The notes under the pieces were generated by a model. It was not told the origin of the DNA. It searched no databases and was given only the letters and a program-made list of their open reading frames with translations. Below, in pieces: positions 1-8,035 of a DNA stretch of 64,000 bases. The position numbers were made by a program, and so were the translations under genes. Position 1 is the first letter of the stretch, and every line of letters begins with the position of its first letter. Location of the stretch: NCBI RefSeq assembly GCF_000179775.1, contig NZ_AEEB01000003.1:558001-622000 (forward strand). The letters run 5' to 3'. This DNA comes from Ahrensia sp. R2A130. GTDB lineage: Bacteria; Pseudomonadota; Alphaproteobacteria; Rhizobiales; Rhizobiaceae.

Positions 1-180
1 GAATGGAGAAGCAACGCTCTTCAACATGGGTGAGATCGTCTGGCCGAACAGGTCGAAACCGAGCGTCGCGAAGGCACCTGCGATAGTAGCGGTAGCGATA
101 AGACTAACATCGATCTTCGGCAGTGCGAAGCGGTTGGCAAGGCTCGTGTCAGCCTGATTGTTGTCCATGATCATGGTCAT
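1..180 (-). CDS. N-terminal part of an uncharacterised membrane protein (partial, runs off the left edge)
   Basis: The reverse strand from position 180 reads MTMIMDNNQADTSLANRFAL and stays open to the window edge. After a short polar N-terminus of about 26 residues comes a hydrophobic stretch (LIATATIAGAFATLGFDLFG), which is probably a first membrane segment. An AGGA about ten bases upstream of the first ATG is a plausible ribosome site; in-frame ATGs at 174 and 168 are alternatives. It lies 87 bp downstream of the DM13 gene on the same strand, so the two may be co-transcribed. I do not recognise the family from 60 residues. Confidence 0.55.
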   Translation of the reverse strand, partial: MTMIMDNNQADTSLANRFALPKIDVSLIATATIAGAFATLGFDLFGQTISPMLKSVASPF

Positions 181-219
181 CGTGGTATCCTGAGGGTCTC
201 GGATGGGTGGCCGCAAGGC

Positions 220-243
220 GTGGTGGCCGGGAGGAACCACCAC
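220..243 (-). other. intercistronic stem-loop after the DM13 gene
   Basis: Seven-base inverted repeat GTGGTGG / CCACCAC (220-226 and 237-243) with a ten-base loop, between the DM13 gene stop and the next gene start. No T-run follows, so it looks like an mRNA-stabilising or attenuating hairpin rather than a classical terminator. Confidence 0.3.
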
Positions 244-267
244 ACCTAGCAAGACTTGAAGGGGTGG

Positions 268-684
268 CTATTTGAGTTTTGCGGAGCCGAGCGGCACGGC
301 AAACTTGGCGCACCACACTGTGATCGCATCATATGCGCTGACCATGATGCCCTTGGGCAGCTCATAGACCTGACGGCCGTTGAGCTTTTTCAGATCGGAA
401 AACTCTGTCGCTTTGTCGAACTTTCCGTCCTTCGTGAAACCCAATGTCGGGTTGGGTGCACCATCGAGAGAGAAATTCTCTCCGAGAACCACAAAGACCT
501 TGTCGCCATCACGTTCGATGGTCACCGAGCCGGTCGTGACGTGTTTGCTCTCGCCGTAGAATGAGCCGGTGGCGATCTCTTCTGCCGCCATGACCTTGGC
601 AACGTTGGTGGTGGCCAGCATCAGGCCAAGGGCAAGAGCAGCGGAAGCACCGGGGGCGATGGCACGAAGGGTGGTGAAAGACAT
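268..684 (-). CDS. exported DM13-domain protein
   Basis: 138 residues. Residues 1-34 are a Sec-type signal peptide (hydrophobic run ending AKVMA). The mature part matches the DM13 pattern: GSFYGESKHVTTGSVTIERD at the start of the domain, a central PNPTLGF, then LNGRQVYELP and AITVWCAKFAVPLGSAKL with the near-invariant tryptophan-cysteine pair at 124-125. DM13 domains are predicted to take part in redox or electron transfer, often near cytochromes; the exact reaction is unknown. The gene is divergent from a TetR regulator across 166 bp and precedes a membrane protein gene on the same strand. Family call is firm, substrate unknown. Confidence 0.8.
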   Translation of the reverse strand: MSFTTLRAIAPGASAALALGLMLATTNVAKVMAAEEIATGSFYGESKHVTTGSVTIERDGDKVFVVLGENFSLDGAPNPTLGFTKDGKFDKATEFSDLKKLNGRQVYELPKGIMVSAYDAITVWCAKFAVPLGSAKLK

Positions 685-799
685 TGTAGTTGATCCTCAT
701 TGGGGCGGCTATCTGTGGTGCCGCTGTTTCGATGAAGCCAACATGAGCGTTAGGAACCGAATGGTCTAGTAACACCTCATCACAGAACAGTGGGTTGTG

Positions 800-821
800 T
801 ACTAATTGGTTTATAATAGTA
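800..821. promoter_or_regulatory. candidate TetR operator / promoter
   Basis: An imperfect inverted repeat, TACTA at 800-804 and TAGTA at 817-821, encloses a TATAAT hexamer (812-817). It sits about 30 bp before the TetR start in the shared upstream region of the DM13 gene, where a TetR-family repressor usually autoregulates and controls its divergent neighbour. No good -35 was found at 17 bp, so the promoter reading is weaker than the operator reading. Confidence 0.3.
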
Positions 822-850
822 TGGCGCACGAAAGCTGAAGGAGAAAACCC

Positions 851-1369
851 ATGGCCCGCCCCAGAGAATTCGACATGGATGAGGCCGTCTCAGCCGCAAT
901 GAATGCGTTTTGGGAAAAGGGTTATGAGGGCACCAGCCTGCACGATCTGCTGGATGCGATGGAGATCACGCGCGGCAGCCTTTACAAAGCCTTCGGTTCC
1001 AAAAAGGAACTCTTCCTGCGCGCGCTGAACGCCTATGACGAAATCTATGTCTCACCCGGCGAAGCACGCCTGAAGAGTGAAGACGTGCCGGGCAAAGAGC
1101 GTATCTCCGCAGTGTTCCAGGGCGCTCGCGCGACGCTTGAAAAAGGCGAAAACCGTGGCTGCCTGTTGTGCAACACCGCAGCGGGTGCGCCGATCAACGA
1201 CAAGGATATTGCCGCCCGCGTGGACGATCAGATCGAACGTCTCCGCAGCGGCTTTCGAAAAGCGCTGGAAGATGACGGCGCTAAAAGCAACGCCGCCAAG
1301 TGGGAAGCAGACCGCCTCACCCGTGAATATGTCGGACTTCGCGTGCTGTCTCGCGGCAAAGCTATCTAG
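851..1369 (+). CDS. TetR/AcrR family transcriptional regulator with a Cys-x2-Cys in the ligand domain
   Basis: 172 residues. The N-terminal TetR helix-turn-helix is clear: ARPREFDMDEAVSAAMNAFWEKGYEGTSL, then LDAMEITRGSLYKAFGSKKELF. A strong AAGGAG at 838-843 fixes the ATG. The ligand domain contains NRGCLLCNTAAGAP (Cys104, Cys107); the first cysteine lies where NemR-like regulators carry a reactive cysteine, so electrophile or oxidant sensing is possible (inference). The protein stops at GLRVLSRGKAI, about 20 residues earlier than usual for this subfamily, where a final helix would normally follow, only 11 bases before the convergent maeB stop. Likely controls the divergent DM13 gene. Confidence 0.85.
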   Translation: MARPREFDMDEAVSAAMNAFWEKGYEGTSLHDLLDAMEITRGSLYKAFGSKKELFLRALNAYDEIYVSPGEARLKSEDVPGKERISAVFQGARATLEKGENRGCLLCNTAAGAPINDKDIAARVDDQIERLRSGFRKALEDDGAKSNAAKWEADRLTREYVGLRVLSRGKAI

Positions 1370-1380
1370 GCTGCAATCGC

Positions 1381-3669
1381 TTAAGCGTAAGTCTGAACCG
1401 GCGTTCCGGCGAGCGCTGCGATGTTCACCAAGCCACGCACAGTGATCGACGGCGTCACGATATGAGCGCGGTTGCCCATGCCCATCAATATCGGGCCGAC
1501 TTCGATACCGCCGGTGACGGATTTCAGCGAGTTCTTAACACCGCCGGCAGTCTCGGCATTGGAGAACACGAACGCATTCGCCTTGCCTTCCATACGGCTG
1601 TTGGGAAGCAGACGCGCGCGAATTTCAGGGTCGAGCGCGGCATCCACCGGCATTTCGCCTTCATAGATGAAGTCGTGGCCGGCCTTATCGAGGATGTCCA
1701 AGGCACCACGCATACGAATGGCGCTCTCAGTGTTCAGCGTCCCAAATTGCGAGTTGGAGCAAAGCGAGATTTTGGGTTCGATACCAAAACGGCGAATATG
1801 GCGCGCGGTAGCGACCACGGTATCAGCAATCTGCTGCGAGGTCGGCTCGCTGTTCACGTGGGTATCGGCCACGAAGAGCGGACCAGAATCGAGAATAAGC
1901 AACGACAACGCACCAACAGGCGAAAGCTCATCCGTCTTGAGCATCTGTTCGACATAGGACAGGTGCCACGGGAAATTACCAAAGGTGCCGCAAATCATCG
2001 AATCCGCCTCGCCCCGCGCCACCATGACGGCGGCAATGACGGTCGTATTCGTACGCAACACCGCCTGTGCCAGCTGCGGAGAGATGCCCTTGCGCGCCAT
2101 TGCAGCGTGATACGTGTCCCAATATTCGCGATACCGCGCATCGGACTCTGGATTGACGATCTCGAATTGATCCGCAATCGACTGCGGCAATCCATGCTTC
2201 TTCACCCGGTGTGAGATGACCTCGGGACGGCCAATCAAAATCGGTAAGTCGTTGGTTTCTTCGATCATCTCAACAGCGGTACGCAAAACCCGCTCATCCT
2301 CGCCTTCGGCAAACACGATACGACGAACAACAGAAGCAGCCTGATCGAAAACCGGACGCATCAACATCGACGAGCGATAAACCGACGCATTCAGCTTGGC
2401 GATATAGGCATCGAAATCTGCGACAGGACGCTCGGCAACACCGGTCTCCATGGCAGCCTTAGCAACAGCGCCGGCAACAACGGTGAGCAGACGGGAATCG
2501 AAAGGCTTGGGAATGAGATAGTCCGGACCAAACTTCAGGTCTTCCTCGCCATAGACCTCAGCCGTCTCCGCAGAGGACGTCTTACGCGCCAAAGCCGCGA
2601 TGCCCTCGACGCAGGCGACCTGCATCTCGTCATTGATCGTGGTCGCACCCACATCCAATGCACCGCGGAAGATGAACGGGAAGCACAGAACGTTGTTCAC
2701 CTGATTGGGATAATCCGAACGACCAGTCGCCATAATGGCGCCCGGCGCCACCGCCCTCACCTCTTCCGGCATGATTTCCGGTGTCGGGTTAGCGAGCGCA
2801 AAAATGATCGGATCATCGGCCATCCGAGCCACCATTTCGGCCTTCAACACGCCGGGGCCGGACAGACCGAGAAACAGGTCTGCCCCATCAATCACATCGT
2901 TCAAACTGCGCTTGTCCGTGGTCTGGGCGAAGGCGGTTTTCTCTGGTCCCATATCGTCGGTGCGGTAGCTGTGAACGAGACCGTCGATGTCACAAAGCCA
3001 GATATTCTCGCGCTTCACGCCAAGCTTCATCAACATGTTAAGGCAAGCAATGCCCGCCGCACCGCCGCCGGTTGATACGATTTTCAGATCAGCAAACTCA
3101 CGGTTCGTCAGCAGCAAGGCGTTCGTGATTGCGGCACCCACCACGATTGCGGTGCCGTGCTGGTCATCATGGAAAACCGGAATGTTCATCCGCTCGCGGC
3201 AGATGCGTTCCACCACAAAGCAATCCGGTGCTTTGATGTCTTCGAGATTGATCGCCCCGAAGGTCGGCTCCATCGCGATCACATGCTCAGCAAATTTTTC
3301 CGGATCGCTCTCGTCGAGTTCAATGTCGAAACAGTCGATATGGGCGAACTGTTTGAACAGCACCGCCTTGCCTTCCATGATCGGCTTGGCCGCCAGCGGT
3401 CCGATATTACCAAGACCAAGCGCAGCAGAACCGTTGGAGACCACCGCCACGAGATTGCCACGTCCGGTATACAGCGAAGCAGCCGCAGGATCTTTCGCAA
3501 TCGCCGTGCAGGCTTCTGCAACGCCAGGCGAATAGGCCAGCGACAGGTCACGCGGATTGGCCAGCGGTTTGGTGGGGCGAACCTCCAGCTTACCAGGGCG
3601 CGGCAGCGCGTGGTAGGCCAGCGCATCTTCGGTCAGCTGCGTGTCGTTGGAATTTTTCGGCGTGCTCAC
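1381..3669 (-). CDS. maeB: NADP-dependent malic enzyme with C-terminal phosphotransacetylase-like domain
   Basis: 762 residues from a GTG at 3669, preceded by GGGAGC; an in-frame ATG at 3708 lacks a ribosome site. Oxidatively decarboxylates malate to pyruvate with NAD(P)H. N-terminal malic enzyme part (to about residue 430) has the malate/metal region YSPGVAEAC, the FHDDQHGTA motif and a Rossmann segment VSTGGGAAGIACL. The rest resembles phosphate acetyltransferase, with IVFAEGEDERVLRTAVEM and GPILMGMGNRAHI; in MaeB this domain binds acetyl-CoA as a regulator and is not known to act as an acetyltransferase. Length matches E. coli MaeB (759). Convergent with the TetR gene. Confidence 0.95.
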   Translation of the reverse strand: MSTPKNSNDTQLTEDALAYHALPRPGKLEVRPTKPLANPRDLSLAYSPGVAEACTAIAKDPAAASLYTGRGNLVAVVSNGSAALGLGNIGPLAAKPIMEGKAVLFKQFAHIDCFDIELDESDPEKFAEHVIAMEPTFGAINLEDIKAPDCFVVERICRERMNIPVFHDDQHGTAIVVGAAITNALLLTNREFADLKIVSTGGGAAGIACLNMLMKLGVKRENIWLCDIDGLVHSYRTDDMGPEKTAFAQTTDKRSLNDVIDGADLFLGLSGPGVLKAEMVARMADDPIIFALANPTPEIMPEEVRAVAPGAIMATGRSDYPNQVNNVLCFPFIFRGALDVGATTINDEMQVACVEGIAALARKTSSAETAEVYGEEDLKFGPDYLIPKPFDSRLLTVVAGAVAKAAMETGVAERPVADFDAYIAKLNASVYRSSMLMRPVFDQAASVVRRIVFAEGEDERVLRTAVEMIEETNDLPILIGRPEVISHRVKKHGLPQSIADQFEIVNPESDARYREYWDTYHAAMARKGISPQLAQAVLRTNTTVIAAVMVARGEADSMICGTFGNFPWHLSYVEQMLKTDELSPVGALSLLILDSGPLFVADTHVNSEPTSQQIADTVVATARHIRRFGIEPKISLCSNSQFGTLNTESAIRMRGALDILDKAGHDFIYEGEMPVDAALDPEIRARLLPNSRMEGKANAFVFSNAETAGGVKNSLKSVTGGIEVGPILMGMGNRAHIVTPSITVRGLVNIAALAGTPVQTYA

Positions 3670-4005
3670 GGTATAGGCTCCCAAAACCGCCGCCCAAACG
3701 CCGGTCATTATTATTGCAAGGTTCTTACCACCTTATCAGCAGCTTCGCCCCTCGTGGGAACATCTGAGAACTTTATGCACTGACTTGAAAAACAGGAATA
3801 TCGCAAGCGAGGCTTTCGCATCACTCATCATCTATAACAATTCACCATAAGGACCACTGGCCGACCACGCCTACCGATCCGGCCAGCTAAAATTAGCCTC
3901 GAAATTCAAACTGCGACATTCCGCACGCATTCGAAATCGAGATATTTCGGAACCAGTCTCCTATTCAACCGGTTGTCGCCGCGAACCCGAACAGGAGGCA
4001 TCACT
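3670..4005. other. divergent intergenic region between maeB and the stress cassette
   Basis: 336 bases without a credible gene. It must hold the maeB promoter, which I could not define. The right end carries the candidate EcfG promoter (3949-3974), and a hexameric inverted repeat CGAAAT / ATTTCG at 3932-3949 touches its -35 element. Confidence 0.4.
3949..3974 (+). promoter_or_regulatory. candidate EcfG (general stress response) promoter
   Basis: GGAAC at 3949-3953, a 17-base spacer, then GGTT at 3971-3974. The alphaproteobacterial EcfG consensus is GGAAC-N16/17-CGTT, so all but one of nine positions match. Transcription would start near 3980, leaving a short leader with AGGAGG before the ATG at 4006. 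The genes downstream belong to classes often under EcfG control. Confidence 0.5.
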
Positions 4006-4506
4006 ATGTCCAACGAACGCAAAGAAGCACTCACGAAGTTCTGGAACCTCATCGAGCCAATGACGGCCTGTATGGTCACAACCGAGGACGGCGACGTTCT
4101 GCGGTCCCGCCCGATGGCACCCTATGTGAAAGCGGATGAAGGTCTCATCCACTTCATCACAGACCGTAAGTCGCATAAAGTCGAGGAGCTACATCACGAC
4201 CGCGATATCGCGCTGTCCTTCGTGGATTCATCATCCATGATCTACGTGTCAGTTTCAGGCCACGCCGAGGTGAGCACCGACCAAGCCTTGATAGAACGCC
4301 TGTGGGATGCAGCCGCAATAGCATGGTTCGGTGACGACCCGAAGAAGGCTGATGTTGCCATCATTACCGTAAAGCCGGATCAGGCTGAATTCTGGGACAA
4401 TGATGTGAACATCGCCAAGGCAGGATTTGAAGTCGCCAAAGGCTATTTCACCGACGAAGCGCCGGACATGGGCGAGAACGAAAAACTCGACCTGAATGCA
4501 GCGTAA
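4006..4506 (+). CDS. pyridoxamine 5'-phosphate oxidase family protein (general stress protein 26-like)
   Basis: 166 residues from the ATG at 4006, set by AGGAGG a few bases upstream. The split-barrel flavin-binding fold is indicated by FWNLIEPMTACMVTTEDG, the LRSRPMAPY strand, LIHFITDRKSHKVEEL and VSVSGHAEVS. Small proteins of this class bind FMN or F420-like cofactors; many are stress-induced and lack proven pyridoxine oxidase activity, so the reaction is unknown. First gene of a cassette: the next gene starts 11 bp later. A stress-sigma promoter is likely upstream. Confidence 0.85.
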   Translation: MSNERKEALTKFWNLIEPMTACMVTTEDGDVLRSRPMAPYVKADEGLIHFITDRKSHKVEELHHDRDIALSFVDSSSMIYVSVSGHAEVSTDQALIERLWDAAAIAWFGDDPKKADVAIITVKPDQAEFWDNDVNIAKAGFEVAKGYFTDEAPDMGENEKLDLNAA

Positions 4507-4517
4507 GGAGGCCGACA

Positions 4518-4733
4518 ATGGCCGGTTATAGCGAAGGCACGAATGTCGAGTGGGACTGGGGCAATGGCACCGGTACTGGCAAGATCGACACAAAATACAC
4601 CGAAAAGATCACACGAAAAATCAAAGGTAACGAAGTTACCCGAGAAGCCAGTGATGACGAGCCTGCCTATTACATCAAGCAGGAAGACGGCGACGCCGTG
4701 CTGAAATCGCACAGTGAAGTGCGCAAGGCATAG
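4518..4733 (+). CDS. DUF2945 (hypervirulence-associated TUDOR domain) protein
   Basis: 71 residues. The pattern matches the small DUF2945 family: an early V-x-W-x-W-G-x-G stretch (VEWDWGNGTGTGKI), then KYTEKITRKIKGNEVTRE, DEPAYYIKQEDGDAVLKSHSEV. The fold is an SH3/TUDOR-like barrel; molecular function is not established. Sits between a PNPOx-like stress protein and topoisomerase IB, with AAGGAGG-like spacing (TAAGGAGGCCGACA) before the ATG, which supports co-transcription and a role in the general stress response (inference). Confidence 0.85.
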   Translation: MAGYSEGTNVEWDWGNGTGTGKIDTKYTEKITRKIKGNEVTREASDDEPAYYIKQEDGDAVLKSHSEVRKA

Positions 4734-4737
4734 TGAG

Positions 4738-5745
4738 ATGACGCGGCGCACAAACCGCATCACTCATGGCGGGGAGGCTCAACGTTTGGGCCTCCTCGTC
4801 ATTCCCACTGAAGACTTGCTCGTTGAACGATGTAGTGCTGGAGATGAGACCGTTTACACGTTAGGCGGCAGGCCCGTTCCTGAAGGGCGGATTTCAGAAC
4901 TCAACAGTTTTCCAGTGCCACCAGCATGGACTGACGTCCGCATGGCGTTGGATCCTGCCGCGCATATTCAGGTCATTGGCAATGATGCCAAAGGGCGGCG
5001 GCAATACATATATCATGATCGTTGGACAGACGTGCGTGAAGCCGTAAAGGCCGCACGCCTCAAGCGTTTCGGCAAAGCACTGCCGCGTATCCGCGATGCT
5101 ATTTCCGAAGACATCACCAAACCACTTTCAGACGATCGCGGCCTTGCAGCAACGGCATTGCGGCTGGTCGACCGCCAATGGGTTCGCGCTGGTCATGAAC
5201 AATATGCCGCAAATGGTACGGCAGGCACGGCAACACTTTTGAACAAACATGTCGATGAAAGTGACGGCGAACTGACGCTGGATTTTACGGCAAAATCCGG
5301 AAAAGAAGCAAAGGTGCGGCTGCGCGACCCTGCTCTAAAACGCAGGCTTCGAGCCTTGAAAAAACGCGGCGGCAAACGGTTATTTCAGCCAAGGCGAAAC
5401 GCGGCCCCGCTAAACGCTACACAGCTTAATGCTTATCTATCAGACATCGCCGAAGCTGATGTTTCGCTAAAGGACTTCCGTACCTTCGGAGGGTCTGCAT
5501 TGGCATTGGAACAACTGTGCAAAACCGCAGACAAGCCCACACGAAAGCATGCAGTCGCTGCCGTTAAACAGGTCGCAGAAAAGCTGCGTAACACGCCTAC
5601 AGTTGCGCGAAACAGCTATGTTCATAGCCCGCTTTTAGACGTTTATCTTGACGGCAAACTGGACCCCGGCCTGACGAGCGGACGCAGACGAAACAATCTT
5701 GATGCTGGGGAAACCGGACTGATGCGATTTCTGGAAGGCCGCTAA
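4738..5745 (+). CDS. DNA topoisomerase IB (poxvirus type)
   Basis: 335 residues from the ATG at 4738; an earlier in-frame ATG at 4714 lies inside the preceding gene. Relaxes supercoils by a transient 3'-phosphotyrosine link. The N-terminal domain has ISELNSFPVPPAWTDVRM and GRRQYIYHDRW; the catalytic part has LRLVDRQWVRAGHEQY, KDFRTFGGSALAL and the active-site tyrosine in RNSYVHSPLLDVY. The usual tryptophan of the K-D-x-R-T-W motif is Phe here. Starts 4 bp after the DUF2945 stop, so it is the third gene of the stress cassette. Bacterial TopIB is frequently a general-stress-regulon member. Confidence 0.9.
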   Translation: MTRRTNRITHGGEAQRLGLLVIPTEDLLVERCSAGDETVYTLGGRPVPEGRISELNSFPVPPAWTDVRMALDPAAHIQVIGNDAKGRRQYIYHDRWTDVREAVKAARLKRFGKALPRIRDAISEDITKPLSDDRGLAATALRLVDRQWVRAGHEQYAANGTAGTATLLNKHVDESDGELTLDFTAKSGKEAKVRLRDPALKRRLRALKKRGGKRLFQPRRNAAPLNATQLNAYLSDIAEADVSLKDFRTFGGSALALEQLCKTADKPTRKHAVAAVKQVAEKLRNTPTVARNSYVHSPLLDVYLDGKLDPGLTSGRRRNNLDAGETGLMRFLEGR

Positions 5746-5793
5746 CAGGATACGCTACTCTTAAATTCGCAAAATTCCGCTCAAGATCGCCCC

Positions 5794-5967
5794 ATGTTCA
5801 AAATCAGCAACCGCCGAATAGACCTGATTGGATGGCTGCTATTCGTCATTTCAGCCTGCGGTTTCATTATGGCCAGCATCGGTAATTTCTGGGCGATGTT
5901 CGGTTCGATATTCTTTCTGCTGGCCTGTTTGATGTTCCTCATTACATACATTCGCAAAGAGCCTTAA
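5794..5967 (+). CDS. small membrane protein, 57 residues
   Basis: An ATG at 5794 opens a 57-codon frame, MFKISNRRIDLIGWLLFVIS and on, ending IRKEP. It has two hydrophobic helices (about residues 11-29 and 33-51) with a positively charged N-terminus, typical for a two-pass inner-membrane peptide. There is no strong ribosome site (weak AAGAT upstream). Its stop overlaps the convergent SMP-30 gene stop by 4 bp. No family recognised; the clean hydrophobic pattern is the main support. Confidence 0.5.
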   Translation: MFKISNRRIDLIGWLLFVISACGFIMASIGNFWAMFGSIFFLLACLMFLITYIRKEP

Positions 5968-6863
5968 GGTATCTGAATGCCCGAACGATTGAGAATGACG
6001 CGGTAAACGCTTGTCGTCCCGGTCATGTAAAGTTCGTGCTTAGCGCGACCGCCGAAGCACAGGTTGGACACGATTTCCGGCACCAGAATTTTGCCCATCA
6101 AATCGCCTTCAGACGAAATGCAATGAACCCCATCTGCGGCTGACGACCAGACGTTGTCGTCTTCATCGATACGGATACCGTCCGCTGCGCCGGGGTCGAT
6201 GGTGTGGAAATGGCTGCCCTTACCCAATGTATTGCCATCGACCGCATATGTGTGGATCGCGCGGGGGGCATCGGCTTCGAAAATCGGACCGGTATCAGCC
6301 ACGTAAAGAATGCTCTCGTCTTTGGAGAACGCGAGGCCATTAGGGCAACCAAGGTCATCTACAACGACCGAGATGTCGCCGTTTTGCGGATCGACCCGAT
6401 AGACGACGCAAGGCAGTTCCTGTTCGGATTTGTAACCTTCGTAGTTCGTCTTGATTCCATAATGTGGATCGCTGAACCAGATTGAACCGTCCGACTTCAC
6501 CACCACATCGTTAGGTGAGTTCAGCGGCTTTCCATCAAAACAATCTGCAATGACCGTGATCGAGCCATCATATTCCGTGCGCGTGACACGACGTGTCCCG
6601 TGCTCACAGGATACCAAACGTCCTTCGCGATCACGGGTATGGCCGTTGGAATAATTGCTCTGCGCGCGATAAATCGACGTCCCCTCGCCCGGCGTCCAGC
6701 GCATGATGCGATGGTTGGGAATGTCGGAAAACAACAAGCAGTTTGCATCACCGAACCACACCGGACCTTCGACCCAATCAAAACCTGTCGCAATCTGTTT
6801 CACCGGCGCGTTGAACATGACATAGCTGCCAAAACGCGGGTCGTGTACTTCAAAAAAAGACAT
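5964..6863 (-). CDS. SMP-30/gluconolactonase-family lactone hydrolase
   Basis: 299 residues from the ATG at 6863, preceded by GAGGAAG. SMP-30 enzymes are metal-dependent six-bladed propellers that open sugar lactones such as gluconolactone. Seen: TGFDWVEGPVWFGDANCLLFSDIPNHRI with the metal-binding Glu of EGPVW, YSNGHTRDREGRLVSCEHGTRRV, LNSPNDVVVKSDGSIWFSDP (Asn ligand), GLAFSKDESILYVADTG (Asp ligand) and DGIRIDEDDNVW. No signal peptide, so cytoplasmic. It is next to a sugar importer and its regulator, which fits a lactone step in sugar oxidation (inference). Divergent from the HbpS-like gene with only 44 bp between starts. Confidence 0.9.
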   Translation of the reverse strand: MSFFEVHDPRFGSYVMFNAPVKQIATGFDWVEGPVWFGDANCLLFSDIPNHRIMRWTPGEGTSIYRAQSNYSNGHTRDREGRLVSCEHGTRRVTRTEYDGSITVIADCFDGKPLNSPNDVVVKSDGSIWFSDPHYGIKTNYEGYKSEQELPCVVYRVDPQNGDISVVVDDLGCPNGLAFSKDESILYVADTGPIFEADAPRAIHTYAVDGNTLGKGSHFHTIDPGAADGIRIDEDDNVWSSAADGVHCISSEGDLMGKILVPEIVSNLCFGGRAKHELYMTGTTSVYRVILNRSGIQIP

Positions 6864-6907
6864 GGCTTCCTCAATTATAAATTCGATTAGATCGGGAGAA
6901 TTCTGCA

Positions 6908-7330
6908 ATGGGTGACTTTATCGAAACCAAACAGCTGAGTCATGACGCTGCAATGCGCATGGCGCAAAAAGCAGCTGAAAAAGCGACTGAAATCGACCAA
7001 CCGCAGTGCATCGCCATCGTCGATGTTAGCGGCGACACCATCATCACGCTTCGTATGACGGGCGCGAAGTTCCTCAGCCAGAAAAGCGCACTGACGAAAG
7101 CCCGCACGGCTGCGTCCAACAATGCACCAAGCGCTGCTATTCCAGCTGATTTTCAGCCCAAAATCGCTGCGGCAACGCAGAATAACGTGACCGGCCTGCC
7201 CGGTGGCCTTCCCATCCGTCATGACGGAAAACTCATTGGCGGCATCGGCATCGGCTCAGGTTCTGGCGACCAGGATTTGGCTTGCGCAAATGCTGCATTG
7301 GTAGAAATCGGTGCGGAAACGTTCGAATAA
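6908..7330 (+). CDS. GlcG/HbpS family (DUF336) protein
   Basis: 140 residues. Recognisable by ALTKARTAASNNAPSAAIP and by the glycine-rich end GGLPIRHDGKLIGGIGIGSGSGDQDLACANAAL. HbpS of Streptomyces binds haem and senses redox state; GlcG belongs to glycolate-utilisation loci with unknown reaction. Many family members sit beside oxidative catabolic genes. No signal peptide is seen. GGGAGAATT before the ATG supports the start. Its position between a lactonase and an importer operon that ends in a b-type cytochrome is suggestive, but function is not known. Confidence 0.85.
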   Translation: MGDFIETKQLSHDAAMRMAQKAAEKATEIDQPQCIAIVDVSGDTIITLRMTGAKFLSQKSALTKARTAASNNAPSAAIPADFQPKIAAATQNNVTGLPGGLPIRHDGKLIGGIGIGSGSGDQDLACANAALVEIGAETFE

Positions 7331-7335
7331 GCTCA

Positions 7336-8031
7336 TCAATGGCGGCGGTAACCCGGCCCGATTGGCCTGCGGCGATTGCCCGGCAAGTTCGGGTCGGTGC
7401 CCCAGATGGCCTGATACGTGTCCATCGCCATGCCGCGTTTCTGGCAAATGATAAATGCCACAGCCAGCAGCAAGAACCAGATGCTGATCGATATGAACAT
7501 CCAACGCGGACCGTTGGCGATCCACATGCCGAGATAGATGGTGAACCAGCTGAGTGCGAGGGAAATATAACCCAACGTCTTGTGCAGATACTCGAACATC
7601 AAACGTCTTGGCGTCATATCGAAATGATCACCGAACATGCTGCCACGCGGGTCAGTCGGCCCGCCCTTTGATCCGCGCGTTGCGCCAGCAATAATTTGCG
7701 TCGCGCAAAACGCAGTCAGCGTCCAGCCGATGAAGCGATGCAACCAGGCGATGTCTGAATCACCGGCAGGTGCCCATATCAACCAGATCGCAAACAGCAT
7801 CACCAATGCCGCAAGGCTTTGAAGAATGTAGTGCGACCGCCACCAAACCTTGTTGTCCAGTTCTTCAGGCCATTTCTGGCCTTTTGCAATCTTGAAGAAG
7901 CGCGCCCAGAGGATGGCGACCGGAACCATGACGCCCCAAGCCAACACCATGAAGCGACCGTGCCACGCGGTCAGAAAGCTGACATCGTGAGGACGGGTCA
8001 GGTCAATCGGGGCGAGGAACCATTCCAGCAT
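7336..8031 (-). CDS. cytochrome b561-type transmembrane protein at the end of the sugar importer operon
   Basis: 231 residues, five or so membrane helices. Four conserved histidines lie at the places expected for two bis-His haem sites in b561 proteins: His24 (AWHGRFMVLAW), His67 (RSHYILQSL), His98 (AWLHRFIGWT) and His150 (YLHKTLGYISL). Such proteins pass electrons across or along the membrane. The gene starts 4 bp after the permease stop, so translation coupling with the ABC importer is likely. The role beside a sugar importer is unknown; a link to membrane oxidation of the same substrate is only inference. The C-terminal tail is proline/arginine-rich. Confidence 0.8.
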   Translation of the reverse strand: MLEWFLAPIDLTRPHDVSFLTAWHGRFMVLAWGVMVPVAILWARFFKIAKGQKWPEELDNKVWWRSHYILQSLAALVMLFAIWLIWAPAGDSDIAWLHRFIGWTLTAFCATQIIAGATRGSKGGPTDPRGSMFGDHFDMTPRRLMFEYLHKTLGYISLALSWFTIYLGMWIANGPRWMFISISIWFLLLAVAFIICQKRGMAMDTYQAIWGTDPNLPGNRRRPIGPGYRRH

Positions 8032-8035
8032 CGGG

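Noticed and set aside
1462-2214. 250-codon frame opposite maeB
   Set aside because: Antisense to a conserved enzyme, Arg/His-rich product, no start signal.
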